DNA from: Plasticicumulans acidivorans
GTDB taxonomy: Bacteria; Pseudomonadota; Gammaproteobacteria; Competibacterales; Competibacteraceae
Reading direction: 5' to 3'
Length of the DNA: 64,000 bases
NCBI RefSeq assembly: GCF_003182095.1
Contig: NZ_QGTJ01000007.1
Span: 124,001-188,000, forward strand
Shown here: piece by piece, positions 17,541 to 26,080 of the stretch
Numbering within the stretch: position 1 is the stretch's first letter
Layout: every line of letters begins with the position of its first letter
Program-made: the position numbers and the translations under genes
The notes under the pieces: model-generated
Seen by the model: the letters and a program-made list of their open reading frames with translations, nothing else
What the model was told of the DNA's origin: nothing
The model's database searches: none

Positions 17541-18379
17541 GCATCGCGCTCCGTGGTCGTCGGATGCACATCGCCATGCAGATCATGCACATGGTTGTGA
17601 TGGTGGTGATAAACGGCCAGGTGCGATGCACCGTCACGGCCGAACAGCGCCAGGTAACGCGGATCGCGCGAAACGTGCTCCGGCTGGCCCTGACAGCAGA
17701 CGTGGCGATTGAGGCAGAGCACGCGGTCGGTCGAGGCCATCACCAGATGCAGATCGTGGGAGACCATCAGCACGGCGCAGCCACGGCGGTCGCGCAGCTG
17801 GCGGATCAGATCGTAGAGCGCGTACTGGCCGGCGATGTCCACGCCCTGCACCGGCTCGTCGAGCACCAGCAGCTGCGGCCGGCGCAGCAGGGCGCGGGCC
17901 AGCAGCACACGCTGCAGCTCACCACCGGAAATCGCCTGGATCGGGCTGTCGATGACATGCGTAGCACCGGTCTCGCCCAGCGCGGCGAAGACCTGGGCGC
18001 GCGCCGCGCGGGTACCGAGGGTGACGAAACGGGCGACCGTGAGCGGCAGGGTGTCGGCGAGCTGCAGGCGCTGCGGTACGTAACCGATGCGCAGATCGGC
18101 GGCGCGGGCGATCTGGCCGCCATCCGGCGTCAGCAGGCCGAGGGCGATCTTCACCAGTGTCGACTTGCCGGCGCCGTTCGGGCCGACCAGCGTGAGGATT
18201 TCCGCTGGGGCCAGGTCCAGCGAAACACCTTCGAGCACGCGGCGCTGGCCGAAAGAGATGGAAATCTCGCGCAGCCGCAGCAGCGGTGCGCTGCCCGCTG
18301 CGGCGTGCATGCCGGCCTCACGGCCCCAGTCGTCGAGGATCGCCGGGTCGGCGCTGGCGTCATCGTGCAGCAGGCTCAT
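17537..18379 (-). CDS. znuC: Zinc ABC transporter ATPase ZnuC
   Basis: The 280-aa ATPase of the zinc importer. Walker A is GPNGAGKST, the signature is ISGGELQRV, Walker B is [12 protein letters not shown], and the H-loop is in MVSHDLH. VQGVD and the [14 protein letters not shown] segment are typical of ZnuC. There is an N-terminal extension of about 30 residues and a His-rich C-terminal tail ([16 protein letters not shown]), suggesting cytoplasmic zinc sensing of transport. The ATG overlaps the zur stop by 4 bp. Confidence 0.95.
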   Translation of the reverse strand: MSLLHDDASADPAILDDWGREAGMHAAAGSAPLLRLREISISFGQRRVLEGVSLDLAPAEILTLVGPNGAGKSTLVKIALGLLTPDGGQIARAADLRIGYVPQRLQLADTLPLTVARFVTLGTRAARAQVFAALGETGATHVIDSPIQAISGGELQRVLLARALLRRPQLLVLDEPVQGVDIAGQYALYDLIRQLRDRRGCAVLMVSHDLHLVMASTDRVLCLNRHVCCQGQPEHVSRDPRYLALFGRDGASHLAVYHHHHNHVHDLHGDVHPTTTERDA

Positions 18380-18825
18380 GATGGCTCCCGGCAGGCGGCA
18401 CAGCGTCCGAGCACTTCGACGATCGTCGCCTCGGCGGTAAAGCCCTGCGCCTGCGCCGCTGCGGCGATGTCGCTTTCCAGCCGCGTGCTGATCAGTTCAC
18501 CGACGGCACCGCAATGCTTGCAGATCAGGAACTGGCTGCCGTGGCGTTCGTGCGGGTGAGTGCAGCCGATATAGGCGTTCAGCGAGGCCAGGCGGTGGAT
18601 CAGCCCCTGTTCGAGCAGGAATTCGAGCGCGCGATAGACCGTCGGCGGTGCGCCATTGCGCCCTTCGGCGCGCAGCACGTCGAGGATCGCGTAGGCGCCG
18701 AGCGGTTTGCGGCTGTGCACGATGATTTCCAGCACGCGGCGACGCAGCTCGGTCAGTTTCTGGCCGCGTTCGTCGCACAGACGACTGGCGGTGGCGAGGG
18801 CGGAGGAAGGTGAAGGAAGGTTCAT
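18376..18825 (-). CDS. zur: Zinc uptake regulator Zur (Fur family)
   Basis: A 149-aa Fur-family repressor. A winged helix ([22 protein letters not shown]) is followed by the metal-binding dimerisation domain, with [17 protein letters not shown] and a C-terminal CAAC pair forming the structural Cys4 zinc site. Location at the head of znuCB and beside znuA identifies Zur rather than Fur. It should repress both arms of the locus by binding the double operator at 18860-18889, 35 bp upstream of its own ATG, thereby autoregulating. Confidence 0.95.
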   Translation of the reverse strand: MNLPSPSSALATASRLCDERGQKLTELRRRVLEIIVHSRKPLGAYAILDVLRAEGRNGAPPTVYRALEFLLEQGLIHRLASLNAYIGCTHPHERHGSQFLICKHCGAVGELISTRLESDIAAAAQAQGFTAEATIVEVLGRCAACREPS

Positions 18826-18859
18826 ATCGCCTGCGGCGACGCTGGTCGCATTGTATGAA

Positions 18860-18889
18860 ATGTTATATTGTAACGTTACTGTATAACAT
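18860..18889. promoter_or_regulatory. Double Zur-type operator between zur-znuCB and znuA
   Basis: Two abutting 13-bp boxes, GTTATATTGTAAC (18862-18874) and GTTACTGTATAAC (18875-18887), together form a 30-bp near-palindrome with 13 of 15 pairs complementary. The left part, extended to GAAATGTTATA at 18857, matches the gammaproteobacterial Zur box (GAAATGTTATANTATAACATTTC). It lies 22 bp before the znuA GTG and overlaps an AT-rich island likely to contain both promoters. Confidence 0.85.
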
Positions 18890-18911
18890 TTAAGGCGCAG
18901 GAGAATCCGCT

Positions 18912-19871
18912 GTGAAAGTCTTTTCCGTCAAGTTTTTACTGATGGCTGCCATGCTCGGCGTGGCCAGCAGCGCTGCCGCGGCACCGAAGGTCGTCGCCAG
19001 CATCAAGCCGGTGCATGCACTGGTCGCCGCGGTGATGGACGGTGTTGCCACGCCGACTCTGCTGCTCGACAACCGCGCCTCACCGCATGACTTCGCGCTC
19101 AAGCCCTCGGCCGCGCGGGCAATCAACGAGGCGGATGTGGTGTTCTGGATCGGCGACGCGCTGGAAGGTTTTCTGGTGCGGCCGCTTGCCGCCGCGCCGC
19201 GCGTGCGCAGCGTTGAGCTGGCCGATGCGCCGAATCTGAAGACGCTGGCGCCGCGCGAAGGCGGCGTCTGGGAGGCGCATCAGCATGGCGCCGAGGCGCA
19301 TGGTGCACATGACCATGATGAGCATGAGCACGAAGGTGAAGATGAACACGGCCATCATCTCGATCCGCACATTTGGCTCGATCCGGCCAATGCCCGGGCG
19401 ATGGCTGCCTACATCGTCAGCACCCTGAGTGAGGTCGATGCGGCACATGCCGAGCGTTACCGTGCCAACGGCCAGCGCCTCGACGGCGAACTCGCCGCGC
19501 TGCAGGAGCAGCTCGCCAAGCGCGTCGAGGCTGTGCGCGGTCGGCCGTATGTGGTGTTCCACGATGCCTACCAGTATTTCGAGGCGCGTTACGGGCTGCA
19601 GGCGGTCGGCTCGATCACCGTCAGCCCCGAGCTCAAGCCTTCGGCACAACGTCTGCGCGCCGTGCGCGAAAAGATCGCGCAGAGCGGCGCCCGCTGCGTG
19701 TTCGCCGAGCCGCAGTTCGACCCGGCGCTGATCGCCACGCTGATCGAAGGCACTCCGGCACGGGCCGGCCGGCTCGATCCGCTCGGCGTCGACGTGCCGG
19801 CCGGTCCGGCGGCCTATACGCAGACGTTGACCGAGCTCGCTGACGGCTTCGTCGACTGCCTCAGTCACTGA
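18912..19871 (+). CDS. znuA: Zinc ABC transporter substrate-binding protein ZnuA
   Basis: The periplasmic zinc-binding protein: 319 aa with a Sec signal peptide ending SSAAAA. It contains the conserved SIKPVHALVAAVMDG, the zinc-ligand region SPHDFALKPS, the His/Asp/Glu-rich mobile loop (about residues 119-152, HGAEAHGAHDHDEHEHEGED), HLDPHIWLDP, and VVFHDAYQYFE. The His-rich loop is typical of ZnuA and absent from Mn-specific proteins. GTG at 18912 follows AGGAG. It is Zur-regulated from the adjacent double operator and followed by a COG0523 GTPase. Confidence 0.96.
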   Translation: MKVFSVKFLLMAAMLGVASSAAAAPKVVASIKPVHALVAAVMDGVATPTLLLDNRASPHDFALKPSAARAINEADVVFWIGDALEGFLVRPLAAAPRVRSVELADAPNLKTLAPREGGVWEAHQHGAEAHGAHDHDEHEHEGEDEHGHHLDPHIWLDPANARAMAAYIVSTLSEVDAAHAERYRANGQRLDGELAALQEQLAKRVEAVRGRPYVVFHDAYQYFEARYGLQAVGSITVSPELKPSAQRLRAVREKIAQSGARCVFAEPQFDPALIATLIEGTPARAGRLDPLGVDVPAGPAAYTQTLTELADGFVDCLSH

Positions 19872-19925
19872 GGCTTGAGCGAGTATTGCGCCGTATCCCG
19901 TGTCGTCGAGTGGCAGCGAAATCCG

Positions 19926-20930
19926 ATGAGTACAGATGAGCGCACACCGCTGAGCGTGCTGACCGGCTTTCTTGGCAGCGGCAAGACCACGCTGCTGTCG
20001 CGGTTGCTGCAGGCGCCGTCGCTGCCGCCGATGGCGGTGATCATCAACGAGTTCGGTGAAGTGTCGATCGACCACGAGCTGGTCGAGGCGGGCAGTGAGG
20101 ATGTCATCGAGCTGCCCGGCGGCTGCCTGTGCTGCACCCGCCGCGGCGAGCTGGCCAGCACGCTGGCCGGTCTGCGTGCACGGCGCGCGCGCGGCGAGCT
20201 GCCGCCGTTTGCCCGCGTGCTGATCGAAACCACCGGCCTGGCCGAGCCGGCGCCGATCCTGCGCACCCTGCTCGATGACGCGGCGCTGGCGGCGGATTTC
20301 GCGCTCGACGGCGTCATCACCACCGTTGATGCGCGTCACGGCCTGGCGACGCTGGCGGCGCAGCCGGAGAGCCGGGCGCAGGTGGCGCTGGCCGACCGCC
20401 TGGTGCTGACCAAGACCGACGTCGCCGAGCCCGACGCGGTCGCGCTGCTGCGCCGGCAGATCGCCGAGATCCATCCGGGGCTCGAACCGCTGGTCGCGGT
20501 GCACGGCGACATCGCACCGCAGGCGCTGTTCGGCGTGGCGATCCGCGACGCCACGGCGCGCAGCGAACAGATCGAACCGTGGCTGGGCCTGCGCGGTTTT
20601 CGGCTCGGCGCGCCCGACGCCAATCGTCACGGTGCCGACATCCGCGCCCGCGCCCTGCAGCGCGAAACGCCGCTCGATATCGACGCCTTTCGCTGTTTCT
20701 TCGCGATGCTCAGCGATTTCGGCTCGGCCGATCTGCTGCGCGTCAAAGGCATCGTCCACCTCGCCGGCCGCGATCTGCCGTTCCTGGTGCACGGTGTGCA
20801 GGGGGCGTTCGAACCGCTGCAGCCTCTGCAGCACTGGTCGGCGCAGGATCGACGCACGCGCCTGGTGTTCATCACCCGCGGGCGACTTGCCGAAGAATGG
20901 CTGGATGCCCTGCTGACGGCGCTGGAGTGA
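19926..20930 (+). CDS. CobW/COG0523-family GTPase, probable zinc metallochaperone
   Basis: A 334-aa G3E GTPase. Walker A is GFLGSGKTT (about 15-23). INEFGEVSIDHELV is the switch region. GGCLCC is the invariant C-x-C-C metal motif. ETTGLAEP and LTKTDV (guanine specificity) follow, with a C-terminal CobW_C domain. Family members include ZNG1/ZigA-type zinc chaperones. Position 54 bp after znuA and behind the Zur operator points to zinc delivery under starvation rather than cobalamin synthesis. ATG at 19926 is chosen over upstream in-frame codons because conservation begins there. Confidence 0.88.
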   Translation: MSTDERTPLSVLTGFLGSGKTTLLSRLLQAPSLPPMAVIINEFGEVSIDHELVEAGSEDVIELPGGCLCCTRRGELASTLAGLRARRARGELPPFARVLIETTGLAEPAPILRTLLDDAALAADFALDGVITTVDARHGLATLAAQPESRAQVALADRLVLTKTDVAEPDAVALLRRQIAEIHPGLEPLVAVHGDIAPQALFGVAIRDATARSEQIEPWLGLRGFRLGAPDANRHGADIRARALQRETPLDIDAFRCFFAMLSDFGSADLLRVKGIVHLAGRDLPFLVHGVQGAFEPLQPLQHWSAQDRRTRLVFITRGRLAEEWLDALLTALE

Positions 20931-20932
20931 GT

Positions 20933-21601
20933 TCAGGCCAGCAGCGCGGCGACGATGCCGGTAATGAAAATACCGTCGAAGCTGCCGGCACCACCGATCG
21001 AGGCGACCGGCGCGCCGAGTTTGCGGATGTCGGGCAGGCGCGAGAGATCGGCGCCGATCAGCACGCCGAGCGTGCCGCAGACGTAGGCGAGCGGCGCGCT
21101 CAGCCCCGCCGGCGCCAGCAGTAGCGCGGTGATCGCGGCGGCCAGCGGCGCGACGAATATCGGCATGGCGATGCCGAAACCCGGCACCGGCTGGCTGGCC
21201 ATGCGGGCGATGCCGCTGACGATGGCGATCGCCAGCAGCGTGTTCAGTGGCGCCAGCGGCAGGCGGGTGAGCAGGTGCAGCGAGAACAGCACCGGCACCA
21301 GACCACCGCCGACGTTGAGTGCGATCAGGGTGTAACCGCGAAACGGCGGCGGCCGGTGGCGCAGCAGACCGAGACGGCGCAGCGGCTCCAGCGCCTGCGG
21401 CGGCGGCGCCGTCGCCCGCAGCTTGAACAGCGGCAGGTTGATCAGGCTGCCGAGCAGGGAGGCGAACAGCAGCAGCATCGCTCCGTCCGGCGTCAGACCG
21501 AGCCGCTCGAAGGCGATGCCGACCAGCTGCAGCTGCAGCGCCAGCAGCAGGCCGGCGAGCAGCGCCAGCAGGATGAAGAACGGACCCGGTGCGAACGGCA
21601 T
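20933..21601 (-). CDS. DUF1614-family integral membrane protein
   Basis: A 222-aa polytopic membrane protein with about six to seven helices. Conserved DUF1614 segments are LNVGGGLVPVLFSLHLL, GIARMASQPVPGFGIAMPIFVAPL and the C-terminal SIGGAGSFDGIFITGIVAALLA. Function is unknown for the family. It starts 12 bp after the PRPP-synthase homologue and is likely co-transcribed with it. It converges with the cobW-like gene, with 2 bp between stops. Confidence 0.85.
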   Translation of the reverse strand: MPFAPGPFFILLALLAGLLLALQLQLVGIAFERLGLTPDGAMLLLFASLLGSLINLPLFKLRATAPPPQALEPLRRLGLLRHRPPPFRGYTLIALNVGGGLVPVLFSLHLLTRLPLAPLNTLLAIAIVSGIARMASQPVPGFGIAMPIFVAPLAAAITALLLAPAGLSAPLAYVCGTLGVLIGADLSRLPDIRKLGAPVASIGGAGSFDGIFITGIVAALLA

Positions 21602-21613
21602 GATGAGTCCCTC

Positions 21614-22489
21614 TCAGCGCAGCGTGCTGATTGCTTCGGCCAGCAGCGGTTCGAGCGCGATCGCGTTGGTCGGATGCGGCACGCTGTTGGTGCTGAGCAC
21701 GGTGTCGATGCCGGCGGCGTGCAGATCGGCCAGCGCCTGGGCCGAAAGCAGGGCGTGGGTGACGCAGGCGTGGACGGCGGCCGCGCCGCGTTCACGCAGC
21801 TGGCTGGCGGCGACGGCGAGCGTGCGCCCGGTGCTGGCGATATCGTCGATCAGCACCACGGTGCGGCCATCGACCGCCGTGGCCGGCAGCGCCACGCGCA
21901 CATCGCGGTCGCCGAAGCGGTCCTTGTGCGAAACCGCGCTGTCGAGCCCGCCGATGGCGGCGATGCGCTCGACCCACTGCTGGGATTCGCCGTCCGGGCC
22001 GAGCAGCAGTGCATCGGGCCAGCGCCGGCCGATTTCGGCGGCGATCGGTGCCGCCGCCGTCAGCATGACCGGGTTGCCGGACGCAATCGCCTGATCGAGC
22101 CGCTCGATGCGGTGCAGGTGCGGATCGACGGTCAGCACGTCGTCGAACAGCTCGCCGAGAAAGCGACCGACGATGCGCTGGCTGACCGCCTCGCCGGGAC
22201 TGAACTCAAGATCCTGGCGCATGTAGCAGAGATAGGGGGCGACCAGCGTCAAGCGTTCGGCGCCGTGTCGGCGTGCGGTGTGGGCGAGCAGCAGCAGCTC
22301 GACCAGACGGTCATTGGCGCGGTTCAGCGTGCAGACGATGATCAGGTGGGCGGGCAGCGGCGTCGGCAGCTTGACGCGGCTCTCACCATCGGGGAAGCGA
22401 TGAACCTCCAGTTCGGCATAGGCCATGCCGAGCAGGGCGGCGATGCCACGAGCGGGCGCGGAGTAGTCGGCATTGCCTAGTACGAGCAT
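21614..22489 (-). CDS. Ribose-phosphate pyrophosphokinase homologue (PRPP synthase-like)
   Basis: A phosphoribosyl-diphosphate synthase family protein of about 291 aa. It shows HRFPDGESRVKLP (the PDGE region), PYLCYMRQD (ATP-loop equivalent), VDPHLHRIE and the PRPP-binding loop LIDDIASTGRTL. It is shorter than the housekeeping Prs (about 315 aa) and divergent, like the second proteobacterial Prs-like group. ATG at 22489 is chosen because AGGTGA lies just upstream; a GTG at 22498 is in frame. Co-directional with DUF1614. It may be a paralogue with a specialised role; classical prs is not in this window. Confidence 0.85.
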   Translation of the reverse strand: MLVLGNADYSAPARGIAALLGMAYAELEVHRFPDGESRVKLPTPLPAHLIIVCTLNRANDRLVELLLLAHTARRHGAERLTLVAPYLCYMRQDLEFSPGEAVSQRIVGRFLGELFDDVLTVDPHLHRIERLDQAIASGNPVMLTAAAPIAAEIGRRWPDALLLGPDGESQQWVERIAAIGGLDSAVSHKDRFGDRDVRVALPATAVDGRTVVLIDDIASTGRTLAVAASQLRERGAAAVHACVTHALLSAQALADLHAAGIDTVLSTNSVPHPTNAIALEPLLAEAISTLR

Positions 22490-22685
22490 GCATGTCACCT
22501 GAACGAAACGACGCCCTTGTCAGCAGGGCCTGACGTCCCCATCTGCCGGATCGGCAAGGGTACTGCGTTGCCGCGCGCGCTGCCTAGCGCCGTGCCCGCC
22601 GTGTCCTGTGCTTTACCGTATACTCGCGCCGTTGCGCGCTGCACCACGGCGCCTGCTTCTGAACTGTATCCGGAGGTGGTTGGTC

Positions 22686-22955
22686 ATGCCGATCTATGAA
22701 TACCGCTGCGACAGCTGCGGTCACGAATTCGAAGCCATGCAGAAGATGGCGGATGCGCCGCTCAGCGAGTGCCCCGAGTGCCACCAACCGCAGCTGAAAA
22801 AGCTGATTTCGGCGGCGGGCTTTCGTCTGTCCGGCAGCGGCTGGTACGAGACCGACTTCAAGTCCGGTCAGCAGAAGAACATCGCCAAGAAGGACGACGT
22901 GCCCGCCTGCGGCAACAGCGCCTGCGGCGCAGCGAATTCCTGCGCCGGCGCCTGA
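22686..22955 (+). CDS. FmdB-family zinc-ribbon protein
   Basis: An 89-aa protein with the family N-terminus MPIYEYRCDSCGHEFE, a second pair CPECH forming a CxxC...CxxC zinc ribbon, and a Gly/Ser segment RLSGSGWYETDFKSG. FmdB_N proteins were named after a formamidase locus regulator, but their role is unclear; they commonly precede aspS, as here. Three more cysteines occur near the C-terminus. The preceding GGAGGTGG is the ribosome-binding site. A very stable hairpin separates it from aspS. Confidence 0.9.
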   Translation: MPIYEYRCDSCGHEFEAMQKMADAPLSECPECHQPQLKKLISAAGFRLSGSGWYETDFKSGQQKNIAKKDDVPACGNSACGAANSCAGA

Positions 22956-22968
22956 GCCGGCGCGGCGC

Positions 22969-23030
22969 GGTACGGGGCCGCAGCCGGGCCGCGCAAGTTG
23001 CGCGTCCGGGCTGCGGCCCCGTACCATTCC
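22969..23030 (+). terminator. Long near-perfect hairpin between fmdB and aspS
   Basis: Two 28-nt arms (22969-22996 and 22998-23025) are inverted copies, with the outer 17 bp perfect and the inner part nearly so. The structure begins 13 nt after the fmdB stop. A TTTTC stretch only appears about 10 nt beyond, so it could be a terminator, an attenuator of aspS or an RNA-stabilising element. Confidence 0.6.
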
Positions 23031-23090
23031 GCGCCTTTTCGCACCGCACCGGCGGTGCCCATTCGCTTGAATCCACGGAAATCCGACGAA

Positions 23091-24863
23091 ATGATGCGCA
23101 GCCATTATTGCGGCCAGGTCGACGAGGCCCTGCTCGGGCAGGAAGTACAACTTTGCGGCTGGGCCCACCGCCGCCGCGACCATGGTGGCGTGATCTTCAT
23201 CGACTTGCGCGACCGTGAGGGGCTGGTGCAGGTGGTCATCGATCCCGATACCGCCGAAGCCTTCGCCAACGCCGAGCGCGTGCGCTCGGAGTTCGTGCTG
23301 CGCGTGCACGGCCGGGTCCGCCCGCGGCCTGACGGTACTGACAACCCCAATCTGCGCTCGGGCAAGATCGAGGTGCTGGCCAAGGGTCTGGAGATCCTCA
23401 ACCGTGCCGAAACCCCGCCGTTCCAGATGGACGACGAGGAAATTTCCGAGGAAGTGCGGCTGCGTTACCGCTACCTCGATCTGCGCCGCCCGGTGATGCA
23501 GGAGCGGCTGAAGCTGCGTGCCCGCACCATCAGCCATTTCCGTCGCTACCTCGACGCGCAGGGCTTTCTCGACATCGAAACGCCGATGCTGACCAAGGCC
23601 ACGCCCGAGGGCGCACGCGACTATCTGGTGCCCTCGCGCACCCATCCGGGCGAGTTCTTCGCACTGCCGCAGTCGCCGCAGCTGTTCAAGCAGCTGCTGA
23701 TGATGGCCGGTTTCGACCGTTACTATCAGATCGTGCGCTGCTTCCGTGACGAGGATCTGCGCGCCGACCGCCAGCCCGAATTCACCCAGCTCGACATCGA
23801 GACCTCGTTCCTCGACGAGGCCGATATCACCGGCCTGATGGAAGGCATGATCCGCGGCGCTTTCCGCGAAGTGCTCGGCGTCGAGCTGCCCGAGCCGTTC
23901 CCGCGCATGGCGTTTGCCGAGGCGATGAGCCGCTTCGGCTCCGACAAGCCGGATCTGCGCATTCCGATGGAGCTGACCGAGCTGACCGATGTGATGAAGA
24001 CCGAGGAGTTCAAGGTCTTCGCCGCGGCGGCCAACCAGCCGCGCGGGCGGGTCGCCGCGCTGAAGGTCCCGGGCGGCAGCGAGAAGCTCTCGCGCAAGCA
24101 GATCGACGACTACACCGGTTTCGTCGGCCGCTACGGCGCCAAGGGGCTGGCCTACATCAAGGTCAACGACGTCAGCAAGGGGCGTGAGGGACTGCAGTCG
24201 CCGATCGTCAAGAACCTTTCCGATGCCGCGCTCGAAGCGATCCTGGCACGTACCGCGGCCGTCAACGGTGACCTGGTGTTCTTCGGCGCCGACAAGGCCA
24301 AGGTGGTCAACGACGCGCTCGGCGCGCTGCGCCTGAAGATCGGTCAGGACCTCGACATGATCGAGGGCGACTGGGCGCCGCTGTGGGTCGTCGATTTCCC
24401 GATGTTCGAGTGGGACGACGGCGAAAACCGCTGGAACGCGATGCACCATCCGTTCACCTCGCCGCGGGATGCAGTGGAGACGGTCAAGGCCGACCCGGAA
24501 AACGCCATCGCCCGTGCCTACGACATGGTGCTCAACGGTACCGAGATCGGCGGTGGCTCGATCCGTATCCATCGCCCGGAGATGCAGACCGCGGTGTTCG
24601 AACTGCTCGGCATCGACGAAGCGCAGGCAAAGCTCAAGTTCGGCTTCCTGCTCGATGCGCTGAAGTTCGGCTGCCCGCCGCACGGCGGCCTGGCCTTCGG
24701 TATCGATCGGCTGATCATGCTGATGGCCGGCGCCAAGTCGATTCGCGACGTGATGGCCTTCCCGAAGACGCAGACCGCCGCCTGCCTGCTGACCGACGCT
24801 CCGGCGGCGGTCGATGAGCGCCAGCTGCGCGAGCTCAACATCCGTCTGCGCCGCACGCCGTAG
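23091..24863 (+). CDS. aspS: Aspartyl-tRNA synthetase
   Basis: A class II aminoacyl-tRNA synthetase of 590 aa charging tRNA-Asp (possibly also tRNA-Asn if non-discriminating). The N-terminal OB-fold anticodon domain ([26 protein letters not shown]) precedes motif 1, motif 2 ([28 protein letters not shown]), the bacterial GAD insertion (about 285-420) and motif 3 ([15 protein letters not shown]). MHHPFT is conserved. Starts at 23091 and 23094 are equivalent. It is followed by a rho-independent terminator. Confidence 0.97.
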   Translation: MMRSHYCGQVDEALLGQEVQLCGWAHRRRDHGGVIFIDLRDREGLVQVVIDPDTAEAFANAERVRSEFVLRVHGRVRPRPDGTDNPNLRSGKIEVLAKGLEILNRAETPPFQMDDEEISEEVRLRYRYLDLRRPVMQERLKLRARTISHFRRYLDAQGFLDIETPMLTKATPEGARDYLVPSRTHPGEFFALPQSPQLFKQLLMMAGFDRYYQIVRCFRDEDLRADRQPEFTQLDIETSFLDEADITGLMEGMIRGAFREVLGVELPEPFPRMAFAEAMSRFGSDKPDLRIPMELTELTDVMKTEEFKVFAAAANQPRGRVAALKVPGGSEKLSRKQIDDYTGFVGRYGAKGLAYIKVNDVSKGREGLQSPIVKNLSDAALEAILARTAAVNGDLVFFGADKAKVVNDALGALRLKIGQDLDMIEGDWAPLWVVDFPMFEWDDGENRWNAMHHPFTSPRDAVETVKADPENAIARAYDMVLNGTEIGGGSIRIHRPEMQTAVFELLGIDEAQAKLKFGFLLDALKFGCPPHGGLAFGIDRLIMLMAGAKSIRDVMAFPKTQTAACLLTDAPAAVDERQLRELNIRLRRTP

Positions 24864-24892
24864 GCTGACGCCCGGCACATACCGCGATGTCG

Positions 24893-24920
24893 AAAGGGGG
24901 CCTGCCGGCCCCTTTTCTTT
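24893..24920 (+). terminator. Rho-independent terminator after aspS
   Basis: AAAGGGG pairs with CCCCTTT around a short GC-rich loop and is followed by a T-rich stretch (TTTTCTTT), 30 nt after the aspS stop. Confidence 0.8.
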
Positions 24921-25005
24921 GCCCGCGCATCCTCCTGCGGCGGACGCCGGGCCGGCGGCTTGCTAGCCTGTGACCGAGCCATGCTCAACGGTTGCTGAGG
25001 AATGC

Positions 25006-25452
25006 ATGGTCATGAGCCGCGTTTTCAAACGCCCGGAATCCGTTCTGGTCGTCATTCATACCGGGGCCGGTGAGGTGCTGTTGCTGCGGCGCGTACGGCC
25101 GGCCGGTTACTGGCAGTCGGTGACCGGCAGCCTGGAGTGGCATGAGACCGCGCCGCTGCAGGCCGCCCGGCGGGAACTTCACGAGGAAACCGGGCTCGAT
25201 AGCGCCGGAATCGAGGCGGCCGGCATCGTCAATCGCTATCCGATCCTGCCGCCGTGGCGCGCGCGCTATGCGCCCGATGTCAGCGATAACATCGAGCATG
25301 TGTTCACGCTGCGCCTGCCGCAGCGCAGCGCGGTCCGCCTGCAGGCCGGGGAGCATGATGCGGCCATCTGGCTGCCGTGGGCCGCGGCGGCGGAGCGCGT
25401 CTTCTCGCAGACCAATCGCGCGGCGATTCTCGCGCTGGTGTCTGCTCCGTAA
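25006..25452 (+). CDS. nudB: Dihydroneopterin triphosphate diphosphatase NudB
   Basis: A Nudix hydrolase of about 148 aa acting in folate synthesis (removes pyrophosphate from dihydroneopterin triphosphate). The N-terminus RVFKRPESVLVVI and the substrate segment WQSVTGSLEWHE are typical of NudB. The Nudix box is intact: GSLEWHETAPLQAARRELHEETG, with the REL-EE core. C-terminal HVFTLRLPQ also fits. ATG at 25006 follows GAGG; ATG at 25012 is equally possible. Adjacent to aspS, a common neighbour of nudB in gammaproteobacteria. Confidence 0.9.
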   Translation: MVMSRVFKRPESVLVVIHTGAGEVLLLRRVRPAGYWQSVTGSLEWHETAPLQAARRELHEETGLDSAGIEAAGIVNRYPILPPWRARYAPDVSDNIEHVFTLRLPQRSAVRLQAGEHDAAIWLPWAAAAERVFSQTNRAAILALVSAP

Positions 25453-25473
25453 GCGAAGAGGGAGATCTGTCTT

Positions 25474-26037
25474 ATGTCGGGAACCGTTCGTTTGTCGCGA
25501 GCCGTGCTGCTGGCACTGAGCCTCGGTATTGCCGGCGGACTCGCCGGGTGCACCAGCACGCCGACCTCGGAGAGCACCGGTGAATACCTCGACAACACGC
25601 TGGTGACGGCCAAGGTGCGCGATGCATTGGCGCAGGACCCGCTGGTCAAGAGCCACAAGTTCGAGGTCGAGACCTACAAGGGAACAGTGCAGTTGTCCGG
25701 CTTCGTCGATTCCGCCGAGCAGAAGACGCGGGCCGAGCAGGTCACTCGGCAGGTCGAAGGCGTGAAGAGCGTGCGCAACGACCTGGTGATCCTCAAGAAA
25801 GGGGAGACCGCCGGGCAGTATCTCGACAGCACGGCGATCACCGCGAAGGTTAAGGCCAAGATCGCGGAAACGCCGTCGCTGAGTTCCTTTGCCATCGAGG
25901 TGACGACGGTCAAGGGCGTCGTGCAGCTGAGCGGCTTCGTCGATACGAGCGCGCAGCGCCAGTTGGCCGGCAAGGTGGCCAAGTCGGTCAAGGGCGTGAA
26001 GTCGGTGAAGAACAGCCTGGTGGTGAAGGCTGGCTGA
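25474..26037 (+). CDS. BON-domain lipoprotein (OsmY/DolP-like)
   Basis: A 187-aa precursor with a lipoprotein signal (LGIAGGLAGC lipobox, Cys at about residue 26) and two BON domains (about 38-110 and 112-185). The two repeats share the same plan, YLD.T..TAKV near the start and G.VQLSGFVD in the middle. BON proteins are envelope proteins that bind phospholipid and maintain outer-membrane integrity. The residues after the lipid-modified Cys (STP) do not include Asp at +2, suggesting outer-membrane sorting. RBS is GGGAG. A 9-bp perfect hairpin follows. Confidence 0.9.
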   Translation: MSGTVRLSRAVLLALSLGIAGGLAGCTSTPTSESTGEYLDNTLVTAKVRDALAQDPLVKSHKFEVETYKGTVQLSGFVDSAEQKTRAEQVTRQVEGVKSVRNDLVILKKGETAGQYLDSTAITAKVKAKIAETPSLSSFAIEVTTVKGVVQLSGFVDTSAQRQLAGKVAKSVKGVKSVKNSLVVKAG

Positions 26038-26043
26038 GTCCGT

Positions 26044-26068
26044 CGGGGCCGGTGTGCTGCCGGCCCCG
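26044..26068 (+). terminator. Hairpin after the BON lipoprotein gene
   Basis: CGGGGCCGG (26044-26052) and CCGGCCCCG (26060-26068) form a perfect 9-bp stem around a 7-nt loop, 6 nt after the stop. It lacks a T-tract and may serve both this gene and the converging proQ gene. Confidence 0.6.
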
Positions 26069-26080
26069 CGATGATGGCAC

